Shown: positions 8,301 through 16,804 of the stretch, in pieces
Position numbering within the stretch: the first letter of the stretch is position 1
Layout of the letters: every line of letters starts with the position of its first letter
NCBI RefSeq assembly: GCF_001746415.1
Contig: NZ_MEHJ01000001.1
Location: 4,175,001 to 4,239,000, forward strand
Origin: Streptomyces agglomeratus
Lineage (GTDB): Bacteria > Actinomycetota > Actinomycetes > Streptomycetales > Streptomycetaceae
Length of the DNA stretch: 64,000 nt
Direction: 5' to 3'
The notes under the pieces: model-generated
What the model was told of the DNA's origin: nothing
What the model saw: only the letters and a program-made list of their open reading frames with translations
Database searches by the model: none
Made by a program: the position numbers and the translations under genes

Positions 8301-8396
8301 GGTGCCGTGGGGTCCTGGGTGGGGGTGGAGGGGACTCATAGGGTCCGCACAGGGGTGTCACACTCCGCTGACAGGGCGGTTCGTGAGGGTCGGACC

Positions 8397-9692
8397 ATGC
8401 GAACCCACACCTCAGCGGGCGCCCTTCCGGCCAGGGAGCATCTTCCGGCCGTAGAGCCGGGCGCCCCCGTAACCCCCGTGCTCGACGTCGTCATCCCCGT
8501 CCACAACGAGGAGAAGGATCTCGAAGCGTGCGTGGTCCGGCTTCGTGAGTACCTGACCCGCACCTTTCCGTACGCCTTCCGGATCACCGTCGCCGACAAC
8601 GCGAGCACCGACCGCACACCCGAAATCGCCCGCCGGCTCGGGCACGTGATGGCCGAAGTGACGTCCGTACGGCTGGAGCAGAAGGGGCGCGGGCGGGCTC
8701 TGCGGGCCGTCTGGGAGCGTTCCGACGCGCCCGTCCTCGCCTACATGGACGTCGATCTGTCCACCGACCTCAAGGCGCTGTTTCCCCTGGTCGCGCCTCT
8801 GATCTCCGGCCACTCCGACCTGGCGATCGGCTCCCGGCTGGCGGGCGGTTCGCGGGTGGTGCGCGGTCCGAAGCGCGAGTTCGTCTCCCGTACGTACAAC
8901 CTGATCCTCCGTTCCTCGCTCGCCGCCCGTTTCTCCGACGCGCAGTGCGGGTTCAAGGCGATACGCGCCGATGTGGCCGAGCGGCTGCTGCCGATGGTCG
9001 AGGACACCGGATGGTTCTTCGACACGGAGATGCTGGTGCTCGCCGAACGGGCCGGACTGCGCATCCACGAGGTGCCGGTGGACTGGGTCGACGATCCGGA
9101 CAGCACGGTGCGCATCGTGCGTACGGCCGTCGACGACCTCAAGGGCGTGTGGCGAGTGGGGCGGGCGCTCGCCGTGGGCGCCCTGCCGCTGGACCGGCTC
9201 GCGCGGCCCTTCGGGGACGATCCGCGCGACCGGACGATCGGTGGCGTGCCCGGCGGGCTGGCCCGCCAGCTCGTGGGGTTCTGCGTCGTGGGCGCGCTGA
9301 GCACGCTGGCCTACCTGGCGCTGTACTCCCTATTCCGGGCGGGAGTGGGCCCCCAGGCCGCCAACGCGCTGGCGCTGCTGGTCTCGGCGGTGGCCAACAC
9401 GGCGGCCAACCGGAGACTCACCTTCGGCGTCCGGGGCCGTGAGCGGGCCGTACGGCACCAGGCGCAGGGGCTCGTCGTGTTCGGCATCGGGCTCGCGCTC
9501 ACCAGCGGTTCGCTCGCCGCGCTCGACGCCGCCGCCTCCGCCGGATCGCCCTCCCACGGCACCGAACTCGCCGTGCTCGTCGCCGCCAACCTCGCCGCGA
9601 CCGTACTGCGCTTCCTGCTCTTCCGCGCCTGGGTCTTCCCCGACCGGCGCACCGATCACCCCGCACCCGGAAATGAGAAGGCCGTCCGATGA
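8397..9692 (+). CDS. GT2 glycosyltransferase fused to GtrA-like membrane domain
   Basis: 431 residues. Residues about 30-250 form a dolichyl/polyprenyl-phosphate-sugar synthase type GT2: VLDVVIPVHNEEKDLEACV, then VADNASTDRTPEIA, the DXD-like YMDVDLSTD and SDAQCGFKAIRADVA. Residues about 285-420 form four hydrophobic helices of the GtrA/DPMS_C type, with the conserved N-R in AANRRLTFG and FLLFRAWVFP near the end. The likely role is to make a polyprenyl-linked sugar and present or flip it for the neighbouring GT39 enzyme. ATG 8397 agrees with where homology begins. The stop overlaps the next start (ATGA), so the pair is translationally coupled. Confidence 0.92.
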   Translation: MRTHTSAGALPAREHLPAVEPGAPVTPVLDVVIPVHNEEKDLEACVVRLREYLTRTFPYAFRITVADNASTDRTPEIARRLGHVMAEVTSVRLEQKGRGRALRAVWERSDAPVLAYMDVDLSTDLKALFPLVAPLISGHSDLAIGSRLAGGSRVVRGPKREFVSRTYNLILRSSLAARFSDAQCGFKAIRADVAERLLPMVEDTGWFFDTEMLVLAERAGLRIHEVPVDWVDDPDSTVRIVRTAVDDLKGVWRVGRALAVGALPLDRLARPFGDDPRDRTIGGVPGGLARQLVGFCVVGALSTLAYLALYSLFRAGVGPQAANALALLVSAVANTAANRRLTFGVRGRERAVRHQAQGLVVFGIGLALTSGSLAALDAAASAGSPSHGTELAVLVAANLAATVLRFLLFRAWVFPDRRTDHPAPGNEKAVR

Positions 9693-11686
9693 CTCCGTCC
9701 CGAAGTGCCGATCCTCGCTGGGCGCGCCCCGCGCTGGCCGGGCTGCTGCTCGTCACCGCGCTGTTCTACCTGTGGAACCTCAGTTCCTCCGGGTACGCCA
9801 ACTCCTTCTACTCCGCGGCCGTCCAGGCCGGCAGCGAGAGCTGGAAGGCGTTCTTCTTCGGCTCGTCCGACGCCGCGAACTCCATCACCGTCGACAAGCC
9901 CCCCGCCGCCCTGTGGCCGATGGCCCTGTCCGTACGCCTCTTCGGCCTCGGCTCGTGGCAGATCCTCGTCCCCGAGGTGCTGATGGGAGTGGGGACGGTC
10001 GCGGTGCTGTACGCCGCCGTACGCCGTCGCTTCTCCCCCGCCGCCGGGCTGATCGCGGGCGGCGTGCTCGCGCTGACGCCGGTCGCCGCGCTGATGTTCC
10101 GGTTCAACAACCCCGACGCGCTGCTCGCCCTGCTGATGACCGTCACCGTGTACTGCGTGCTCCGCGCCCTGGAGGACGCGCGGACCAGGTGGCTGGTGTG
10201 GGCGGGCGTGGCGGTCGGCTTCGCGTTTCTCACCAAGACCCTCCAGGCGTTTCTCATCCTGCCGCCGCTCGCCGTGCTGTACGCCGTGTGCGCGCCGACG
10301 CCGGTACGCCGGCGTCTCGGCCAGCTCGCCCTGTCCGGGCTCGCGGTCGTGGTCGCGGGCGGCTGGTGGGTGGCGATCGTCGAGCTGTGGCCGGCCGCCT
10401 CGCGCCCGTACGTCGGAGGGTCGCAGACCAACAGCTTCCTGGAGCTGACGTTCGGCTACAACGGTCTCGGCCGCATCAACGGCGAGGAGGCCGGCAGCGT
10501 CGGCGGGGGCCGTGGGGGCGGCGGCTGGGGCGAGAGCGGTATCGGGCGGATGTTCGGTACGAACATCGGCGGCCAGATCTCCTGGCTGCTGCCCGCCGCG
10601 CTGATCCTGCTGGTCGCCGGTCTGGTCGTCACGTGGCGGGCGAAGCGGACCGACAGTGCGCGGGCCGCGTTCGTCGCGTGGGGCGGATCGCTGCTGATGA
10701 CGGCGGGCGTCTTCAGCTTCATGGCGGGGATCTTCCACGAGTACTACACCGTGGCCCTGGCCCCGTACATCGCCGCCCTGATCGGCATGGGTGCGACCGT
10801 GCTGTGGGAGGAGCGCCGCTCGCTCCTGGCGGCGGGGACACTGGCCGCGACCGCCGCGGTGACCTCGGTGTGGGCGTACGTCCTGCTGGGGCGCACCGCC
10901 GACCATCTGCCGTGGCTGCGCTGGACGGTGCTGGTCTCCGGGCTGCTCGCGGCCCTCGTGCTGGCGGTCGCGGGGCGCGTGGACCGGCGTATCGCGCTGG
11001 GGGCCGCCGGGCTCGGGCTCGCGGCGGCGCTGGCGGGGCCTGCCGCGTACGCCGCTTCGACGGTCGCCACCGCCCACACCGGGTCCATCGTGACGGCGGG
11101 ACCCGCCTCGCTGCGGGGCGGGCCCGGGGGCTTCGGCGGGGGCGAGCGTCCGGCGGGCGGCATGGGGCAGCCCCCGGCGGGCGCGGCCGGTCAGGGGCAG
11201 CCTCCGGCCGGCGCGGGTGGTCAGGCCGGGCCGGGCGGCCGGGGTGGGGGGCCGGGGCAACCGGCCGCTCCTGGCGGCATGATGCCCGGCGCGGCGGCCC
11301 GTGAAGGCGGCGGGGGCGGCGCGGCCGGCACGGGCGGCCTCCTCAACGGCCAGAGCGTCGGCGCCGAGGCCGAGGCCCTGATCCGCGCCGGCGCCGGGGG
11401 CCACACCTGGGCCGCCGCCGCCATCGGCTCCCAGAACGCGGCGAGCTACCAACTCGCCACCGAGAAGCCGGTGATGGCGATCGGCGGGTTCAACGGCAGC
11501 GATCCGTCTCCGACCCTGGAGCAGTTCAAGGCGTACGTGAACGAGGGCGCCATCCACTACTTCGTCGCAGGCGGCAGTGGCGGAGGCCCCGGCGGCGGGT
11601 CCGCCGTCACCACCTGGGTGGAGGCGAACTTTACGAAGGTCACCGTCGGCGGTACGACCCTTTACGACCTGACCGAGCGGAAATAA
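9689..11686 (+). CDS. ArnT-like glycosyltransferase (GT39/GT83 family)
   Basis: 665 residues with about 11-12 predicted membrane helices. N-terminal features match the dolichyl-mannosyltransferase/ArnT superfamily: LFYLWNLSSSGYANSFYSAA, then SITVDKPPAALWPMAL with the catalytic-loop Asp-Lys-Pro, and MFRFNNPDALLALLM. A Gly/Pro/Gln-rich extracytoplasmic linker (about 465-545) precedes a soluble C-terminal domain ending VTVGGTTLYDLTERK. It should transfer the polyprenyl-linked sugar made by the upstream GT2-GtrA enzyme to an envelope acceptor (protein or lipid). The acceptor is unknown. The linker composition is far more Gly-rich than the rest of the protein. Confidence 0.9.
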   Translation: MTPSRSADPRWARPALAGLLLVTALFYLWNLSSSGYANSFYSAAVQAGSESWKAFFFGSSDAANSITVDKPPAALWPMALSVRLFGLGSWQILVPEVLMGVGTVAVLYAAVRRRFSPAAGLIAGGVLALTPVAALMFRFNNPDALLALLMTVTVYCVLRALEDARTRWLVWAGVAVGFAFLTKTLQAFLILPPLAVLYAVCAPTPVRRRLGQLALSGLAVVVAGGWWVAIVELWPAASRPYVGGSQTNSFLELTFGYNGLGRINGEEAGSVGGGRGGGGWGESGIGRMFGTNIGGQISWLLPAALILLVAGLVVTWRAKRTDSARAAFVAWGGSLLMTAGVFSFMAGIFHEYYTVALAPYIAALIGMGATVLWEERRSLLAAGTLAATAAVTSVWAYVLLGRTADHLPWLRWTVLVSGLLAALVLAVAGRVDRRIALGAAGLGLAAALAGPAAYAASTVATAHTGSIVTAGPASLRGGPGGFGGGERPAGGMGQPPAGAAGQGQPPAGAGGQAGPGGRGGGPGQPAAPGGMMPGAAAREGGGGGAAGTGGLLNGQSVGAEAEALIRAGAGGHTWAAAAIGSQNAASYQLATEKPVMAIGGFNGSDPSPTLEQFKAYVNEGAIHYFVAGGSGGGPGGGSAVTTWVEANFTKVTVGGTTLYDLTERK

Positions 11687-11760
11687 TTATACGGCGTACA
11701 GGAGCCCCTTGTACGGTGTACGGGAAAGGCCCGCCGGCCTTCGTACCCGTACAAGGAGAC
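11687..11760 (+). promoter_or_regulatory. Promoter/operator region of MFS pump gene
   Basis: An AT-containing TAATTATACGG at the downstream end of the GT39 gene is followed by repeated GTAC-rich half-sites (CGGCGTACA, TTGTACGGTGTACGG, CGTACCCGTACAAGG). These are candidate binding sites for the TetR regulator encoded downstream of the pump. Confidence 0.45.
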
Positions 11761-11766
11761 CCCCGC

Positions 11767-13281
11767 ATGACGGCGACGACCGCCGAGAACCGCCCCACCG
11801 CGCAAGGGCACCCGCAGCGCTGGCTGATCCTCGGTGTCATCTGCCTCGCCCAGCTCACCGTGCTGCTCGACAACACCGTCCTCAACGTCGCGATCCCGTC
11901 CCTGACCAAGGAACTGGACGCGTCCACCGCCGACATCCAATGGATGATCAACGCGTACTCGCTGGTCCAGTCGGGTCTGCTGCTCACCGCCGGCAGCGCC
12001 GCCGACCGCTACGGCCGCAAGAGGATGCTGACGGCCGGCCTCGCGCTCTTCGGCATCGGCTCGCTCGTCGCCGGACTCTCGCAATCCAGCGCCCAGTTGA
12101 TCGCCGCCCGCGCGGGCATGGGCATCGGCGGCGCGCTGCTGATCACCACGACCCTGGCCGTCGTCGTGCAGATCTTCGACGACACCGAGCGCGTGAAGGC
12201 CATCGGGCTCTGGTCGACCGTCAACTCGCTCGGCTTCGCGGTGGGTCCGCTGATCGGCGGCGTCGTGCTCGACCACTTCTGGTGGGGCGCGATCTTCCTG
12301 ATCAACATCCCGGTCGCGGTCATCGGCCTGGTCGCCGTCGTCGCGCTCGTACCGGAGTCCAGGAGCGGGCAGGGCGACCGTCCCGACCTGCTCGGCGCGG
12401 TGCTGTCCACGATCGGAATGACCGCCGCCGTGTACGCGATCATCTCCGGCCCGGAGCACGGCTGGACCTCGGCCCAGGTGCTCGTCCCGGCGGTGGCGGG
12501 CGTCCTCGTGCTCGGCGCGTTCGCCCTCTGGGAGCTGCGCGTCCCGCACCCGATGCTGGACATGCACTTCTTCCGCGACCAGCGCTTCATCGGCGCGGTC
12601 GCCGGTGCGGTCCTCGTCGCGTTCGGGATGGGCGGCTCGCTGTTCCTGCTGACGCAGCACCTCCAGTTCGTGCTCGGGTACGGGCCCCTGGAGGCGGGGC
12701 TGCGCACGGCGCCCCTCGCGCTCACCGTGGTGGCGCTCAACCTCGCCGGCATCGGCGCGCGGCTGCTGCCCCGGCTGGGGACGCCCGGCACCATCGCCTC
12801 CGGCATGACGCTGCTGTCGGCGGGCCTCGCCGCGATCGCCCTGCTCGGCGGCTCCGGTTACGGCGGGATGCTGCTGGGCCTCGTCGTGATGGGCGCCGGC
12901 ATCTCGCTCGCGATGCCGGCCATGGCCAACGCCATCATGAGCGCCATACCGCCGGAGAAGGCGGGCGTCGGCGCCGGGATCAACGGCACGCTGGCCGAGT
13001 TCGGCAACGGCCTCGGCGTCGCCGTCCTGGGCGCGGTACTGAACTCCCGCTTCGCCGCGCTGGTCCCGGCCGCCGTCGGCGCGGCCTCGCTGCCCGCCGC
13101 GCTGGCGGCGGCCGAGGACGCGGGGGAGCGGGCCCGTATCGCGGACGCCTTCGCGTCGGGGGTCGGGACGAGCCAGCTGGTCGGGGCCGTCGCCGTACTC
13201 GCGGGCGGAGTTCTCGCCGCTGTGCTGTTGCGCCGGGCCGAGCGGGCAGACTCATCCGGAGCCGCAGCGCCAGCGGCATAG
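11767..13281 (+). CDS. DHA2-type MFS drug exporter (14 TM)
   Basis: 504 residues, about 14 hydrophobic helices. Motif A-like GSAADRYGRKRM lies after TM2, motif C-like GLWSTVNSLGFAVGPLIGG in TM5, and the N-terminal QLTVLLDNTVLNVAIPSL is typical of the EmrB/QacA (DHA2) group. ATG 11767 follows AAGGAGA. It probably exports a hydrophobic compound by proton antiport. A TetR regulator follows immediately on the same strand, the usual repressor-pump pairing. Substrate not inferable. Confidence 0.92.
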   Translation: MTATTAENRPTAQGHPQRWLILGVICLAQLTVLLDNTVLNVAIPSLTKELDASTADIQWMINAYSLVQSGLLLTAGSAADRYGRKRMLTAGLALFGIGSLVAGLSQSSAQLIAARAGMGIGGALLITTTLAVVVQIFDDTERVKAIGLWSTVNSLGFAVGPLIGGVVLDHFWWGAIFLINIPVAVIGLVAVVALVPESRSGQGDRPDLLGAVLSTIGMTAAVYAIISGPEHGWTSAQVLVPAVAGVLVLGAFALWELRVPHPMLDMHFFRDQRFIGAVAGAVLVAFGMGGSLFLLTQHLQFVLGYGPLEAGLRTAPLALTVVALNLAGIGARLLPRLGTPGTIASGMTLLSAGLAAIALLGGSGYGGMLLGLVVMGAGISLAMPAMANAIMSAIPPEKAGVGAGINGTLAEFGNGLGVAVLGAVLNSRFAALVPAAVGAASLPAALAAAEDAGERARIADAFASGVGTSQLVGAVAVLAGGVLAAVLLRRAERADSSGAAAPAA

Positions 13282-13362
13282 CATCGGGAACGAGGGAGCG
13301 GACCGGAGCATTCCGGTCCGTGACCCGTCCCCGCCCCGCCGGGAGAACGAGGAGTGTGCGCC

Positions 13363-14118
13363 ATGGTGTCCGCGGCCGACCGCGTCAGGAATCCGGCGCG
13401 TAACAGCGTCTGGCTGGAGGAGAGGACGTCCCGCACCCGCAAGGCGGACCAGCCGGCCGGCCTGGACCGGGACCGGATCACCGCGGTCGTCGTGCGGCTG
13501 CTGGACGCGGAGGGGCTCGCGAAGTTCTCCATGCGCAGGCTCGCCGCCGAGCTGAACGTCACCGCGATGTCCGTCTACTGGTACGTCGACACCAAGGACG
13601 ACCTGCTGGAACTGGCCCTGGACTCGGTCTTCGCCGAGATCGCGCCGCCCGCCGAGACGGACGACTGGCGCGACCGGCTGCGCGGACTGGCGACCAGCTA
13701 CCGGGAGTTGCTCGTGCGGCATGTCTGGGTGTCGCCGCTGATCGGCAATTTCCTGAACATCGGGCCGCACTGGCTGGCCTTCTCCCGGGCCGTCCACGAC
13801 GTGATGCGGGCGACGGGGCTGCCGCCGCACGGGCAGATGGGCGGCCTGTCGGCGGTCTTCCAGTTCGTCTACGGGTTCGGAACGATCGAGGGCCACTTCG
13901 TGCAGCGGTGCGCGTCGGCGGGCATGAGCCAGGACGAGTACTTCACGCAGGCGATGGGCACGATGAGCACCGCGCCGCAGTTGCGTGAGACGTACGAGAA
14001 CGCGAAGGATCTGATGGACGCGCGGGGCGGGGCGACGGTCGCGGAGATGCGCGAGCGGGACTTCGATTTCGCCCTGGAGACGTTGATCGCGGGCATCGAG
14101 GCCATGGCGTCCCGCTGA
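13363..14118 (+). CDS. TetR-family repressor, likely of the upstream MFS pump
   Basis: 251 residues. The DNA-binding region at about 35-80 reads ITAVVVRLLDAEGLAKFSMR, LAAELNVTAMSVYWYVDTKD and LLELALDSVF: a TetR helix-turn-helix with the YWYV recognition helix typical of the tetracycline-repressor-like C-terminal-domain group. The C-terminal ligand domain is helical with HGQMGGLSAVFQFVYGFGTIEGH. ATG 13363 is preceded by GAGGAG at 8 nt; the in-frame GTG at 13354 would sit within that site. It probably represses the pump at GTAC-rich sites at 11.69-11.76 kb. Confidence 0.9.
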   Translation: MVSAADRVRNPARNSVWLEERTSRTRKADQPAGLDRDRITAVVVRLLDAEGLAKFSMRRLAAELNVTAMSVYWYVDTKDDLLELALDSVFAEIAPPAETDDWRDRLRGLATSYRELLVRHVWVSPLIGNFLNIGPHWLAFSRAVHDVMRATGLPPHGQMGGLSAVFQFVYGFGTIEGHFVQRCASAGMSQDEYFTQAMGTMSTAPQLRETYENAKDLMDARGGATVAEMRERDFDFALETLIAGIEAMASR

Positions 14119-14262
14119 GCGGTCGGGGCGCCACCGTGAATGCTTCGTCGCAGGACAGAAGCGGATAGAGTCTGTCCGTCCTTTGCTCGCAGTCGGGAAT
14201 GTGCTGCGGAGCTCTCCTGCGCATGGCCGCACCCTCAGCCATGCTCGCCGAAGAGGTTCGTG

Positions 14263-14985
14263 GTGACTGCGTCCGACATTCCGGAGATTTCGTACGATTC
14301 TGCCCATTTGGGGGCAGCTGACTCGGTGGCCGAGTCGCTGGCCGCTGCCGCGACCGCCCTGCACGAGGCGGAGGGGCGCGCGGAGACGGCGAGGATCGCG
14401 GTACGGCTGGCCAGGGACGTCGTGCCCGACGCCGACCAGGCGGGAATCTCCGTCGTCGAACGTGCGGGACGCGTCCGTACCGTCGCCTGCACCGACGAAG
14501 TGGTACGGACCGTGGACGCGGCGACGAGCTGCGGAGCCGGCTGCGCGACGCGCCGGCAGGACCTCTGGAACAGCCCCGTCGCCCGCGTCGAGGACATCAC
14601 CGCCTGTGACGTCCACGGGCCGGTTCTGACCGCGAGCGGACTGCGATCGGCCCTGTTCCTGCGGCTGCGCGGGCACCAGCGAAGATTCAGCGTGCTGACG
14701 CTCTACTCGCTTCGCCCGCACGCCTTCGACGAGGAATCCGTACGCATCGGGCGGCTGTTCTCGGCGCATCTCGGTATCGCCCTGGAGAGCGTCGAAGTGC
14801 AGGAACAGCTTGCCGAGGCCATGCACACCAGAGACGTGATCGGACAGGCCACCGGCATTCTCATGGGGCGAATGAACATCGACGCCGCCCAGGCATTCGA
14901 CCAGCTGGTGCGCGCCTCGCAGAAAGGCAATGTGAAGCTCCGCGACATCGCGTCACGTATCGTGGAAGTGCGGGCCATCGAATAG
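14263..14985 (+). CDS. GAF-ANTAR regulatory protein
   Basis: 240 residues. The N-terminal two thirds form a GAF-type sensor (DADQAGISVVERAGRVRTVA, then LYSLRPHAFDEES). The C-terminus is an ANTAR RNA-binding domain: TRDVIGQATGILMGRMNIDA, AQAFDQLVRASQKGNVKLRD and IASRIVEV. ANTAR proteins act as antiterminators on paired stem-loop leaders; no such leader is evident nearby. The start is GTG 14263 (AGAGG at 6 nt), with GTG 14260 as the alternative. A second GAF-ANTAR gene follows 40 nt later. Confidence 0.88.
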   Translation: MTASDIPEISYDSAHLGAADSVAESLAAAATALHEAEGRAETARIAVRLARDVVPDADQAGISVVERAGRVRTVACTDEVVRTVDAATSCGAGCATRRQDLWNSPVARVEDITACDVHGPVLTASGLRSALFLRLRGHQRRFSVLTLYSLRPHAFDEESVRIGRLFSAHLGIALESVEVQEQLAEAMHTRDVIGQATGILMGRMNIDAAQAFDQLVRASQKGNVKLRDIASRIVEVRAIE

Positions 14986-15025
14986 CACCCAGCGTCACCG
15001 GCGTGAACGCGGGAAGACGGAATAC

Positions 15026-15808
15026 ATGACGGACACCGCGCGAAGTACAGACGGCGCCAGCACCAGAGCGGCCGGCGGTTTCGACCTGGCGTTGTTCCAG
15101 GACGCCTTCACCGAGTGGCGGGGACTGCACGCCTTCCTCCAGGACGTCACGGAACGCGCCGTACGGGCCGTGGAGGGTGCTGACGGGTGCAGCATCACCA
15201 TGCGCCGCAACAACCGCCTCGCCACCGCCGCCGCCGACGGCACGGGCGCGCTCGAACTGGACCTCCTCCAGTACGAGGCCGAGGCCGGACCCTGCGTGTG
15301 CAGCATGGAGAACGGCGAGGAGAACTACGTCCCGGACATGCTCCTGGAGCGGCGCTGGGCGCCCTACCCGGCCTCCGCGGCCGCGCGAGGCGTGCGGTCC
15401 GTGCTGGCCACGCCGCTGGCGGTGAACTCGCACTCCCTCGGCGCCCTCAACCTCTACTCCCGCAAGCCGGACGCGTTCGCGGCCCACCTGGCCACCGTCC
15501 GGCGGCTCTCCGCCCAGGCGGCGGGAGCGATCGCCGTGGCCGAGCGCATCGAGCAGGAGTCGGAGACCGTCCAGGACCTGCGGACCGCGATGCTCTCGCG
15601 CTCCGTCATCGACCAGGCGATCGGCATGGTCATCGCGACCCGGCGCTGCACCCCGGACGAGGCCATGGAGGTGCTGCGCCGCGCCTCCCAGGCCCGGAAC
15701 GTCAAGCTGCGCGACCTCTGCCGCGACATGGTGGCCGCGGCGGCGGGCGGCCCGCCCCCGCCCGGCTCCTTCACCAGGCGCGGGCACGGGGACCCCACCT
15801 CCTTGTAG
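15026..15808 (+). CDS. GAF-ANTAR regulatory protein (paralogue)
   Basis: 260 residues with the same layout as its upstream neighbour. The GAF domain spans about 30-180 (ADGCSITMRRNNRLATAAA, YEAEAGPCVCSMENGEENYV, VNSHSLGALNLYSRKPDAF). The ANTAR domain spans about 185-245 (RSVIDQAIGMVIATRRCTPD, EAMEVLRRASQARNVKLRDL). A Pro/Gly-rich tail follows. ATG 15026 has GGAAGA upstream. Two consecutive ANTAR sensors suggest a local duplication feeding the same type of post-transcriptional control. Ligand unknown. Confidence 0.9.
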   Translation: MTDTARSTDGASTRAAGGFDLALFQDAFTEWRGLHAFLQDVTERAVRAVEGADGCSITMRRNNRLATAAADGTGALELDLLQYEAEAGPCVCSMENGEENYVPDMLLERRWAPYPASAAARGVRSVLATPLAVNSHSLGALNLYSRKPDAFAAHLATVRRLSAQAAGAIAVAERIEQESETVQDLRTAMLSRSVIDQAIGMVIATRRCTPDEAMEVLRRASQARNVKLRDLCRDMVAAAAGGPPPPGSFTRRGHGDPTSL

Positions 15809-15817
15809 GTCCGGCCG

Positions 15818-16636
15818 CTAGGCCGCCGGCAGCCTGTCCCCCTGCACCGCCTGTATGTCGAGCTCGACCCGCAGCGTCGCGCCGATCGCCGAGATGCCCG
15901 CCCGGACGACCTGGTTGTAGTTCATGGCGAAGTCCTCCCGCCGCAGCTCCGCCGTGGCCCGGAAGGCCGCCCGTACGCCGCCCCACGGGTCCGGGCCCGT
16001 CCCCAGGTAGCTCAGGTCCAGCTCGACCGCGCGGGCGACGCCGTGCAGCGACAGTTCGCCGTGCACCGTCCACCGGTCCGGACCCGCCGGGGTCAGGCCC
16101 GTACTGCTGTACGTGATCTCCGGGTACCGCTCGACGTCCAGGAAGTCGGGCGACTTGAGGTGCCCGTCTCGCATGCCGTCGCCGGTGTCGATGCTCGCCG
16201 CGCCGATCACCGCCTCCACCCGCGACTTGCCGAGGTCCTCGGCGATCTCGACGCGGCCGCCGAACTCCAGGAACCGCCCGTGCACGCTGGACAGCCCGAG
16301 GTGCTGGGCGACCGCCGCCACCGACGAGTGCGCGGGGTCCAGGGTCCAGGTGCCGGGCGGCGGCAGTTCCACGCCGCCCTGGCGGGCCAGTACGACCGTT
16401 CCGGCGTCCGCGCGCCCGCTCGCCGTGACGAACGCCGTGGACGCGGCGGGTGCGTAACCGGCCGCCGTCACGATCACCGTGTAAGGACCGGCCGGCAAGG
16501 GAGCATCGGTCCTTACCGCTCCCTCCGCGTCCGCCGCCGCGCGGAGCACCTGCGTGCCCGTCGTGTCGGTCACGGTCACCACCGCGTGCTGGACGGCCCA
16601 GCCGTCCCGCGTCCGTACCTGTGCGCGAAGTCCCAT
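15818..16636 (-). CDS. YceI-family protein with N-terminal carboxypeptidase-regulatory-like domain
   Basis: 272 residues. Residues 1-85 form a CarboxypepD_reg-like beta sandwich (VQHAVVTVTDTTGTQVLRAA, then LPAGPYTVIVTAAGYAPAAS). Residues about 95-270 are a YceI lipocalin-like barrel that binds isoprenoids in known members (TWTLDPAHSSVAAVAQHLGL, VHGRFLEFGG, SPDFLDVERYPEITYSST, ELSLHGVARAVELDLSYLG). No signal peptide, so cytoplasmic. The start is the ATG at about 16636 with GGAGAG at 8 nt. It lies downstream of the MFS gene that carries three copies of the same sandwich domain, suggesting domain sharing within this group. Confidence 0.88.
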   Translation of the reverse strand: MGLRAQVRTRDGWAVQHAVVTVTDTTGTQVLRAAADAEGAVRTDAPLPAGPYTVIVTAAGYAPAASTAFVTASGRADAGTVVLARQGGVELPPPGTWTLDPAHSSVAAVAQHLGLSSVHGRFLEFGGRVEIAEDLGKSRVEAVIGAASIDTGDGMRDGHLKSPDFLDVERYPEITYSSTGLTPAGPDRWTVHGELSLHGVARAVELDLSYLGTGPDPWGGVRAAFRATAELRREDFAMNYNQVVRAGISAIGATLRVELDIQAVQGDRLPAA

Positions 16637-16804
16637 CCCGTTTTCTCTCCTTGCGAACGAATGACGAGGGCCCCGGGCCGGGACCGACAGGCGTCCCCTG
16701 CCTGTCGGCCCCGTACCGGGGCCCCTTTTCCGCACCGGCCGGGTCACGGGTGGCGCGCCTCCGCTCGGGACGCGCCCCCCCGCGACGCGGCCGGGGGCTC
16801 TGGA

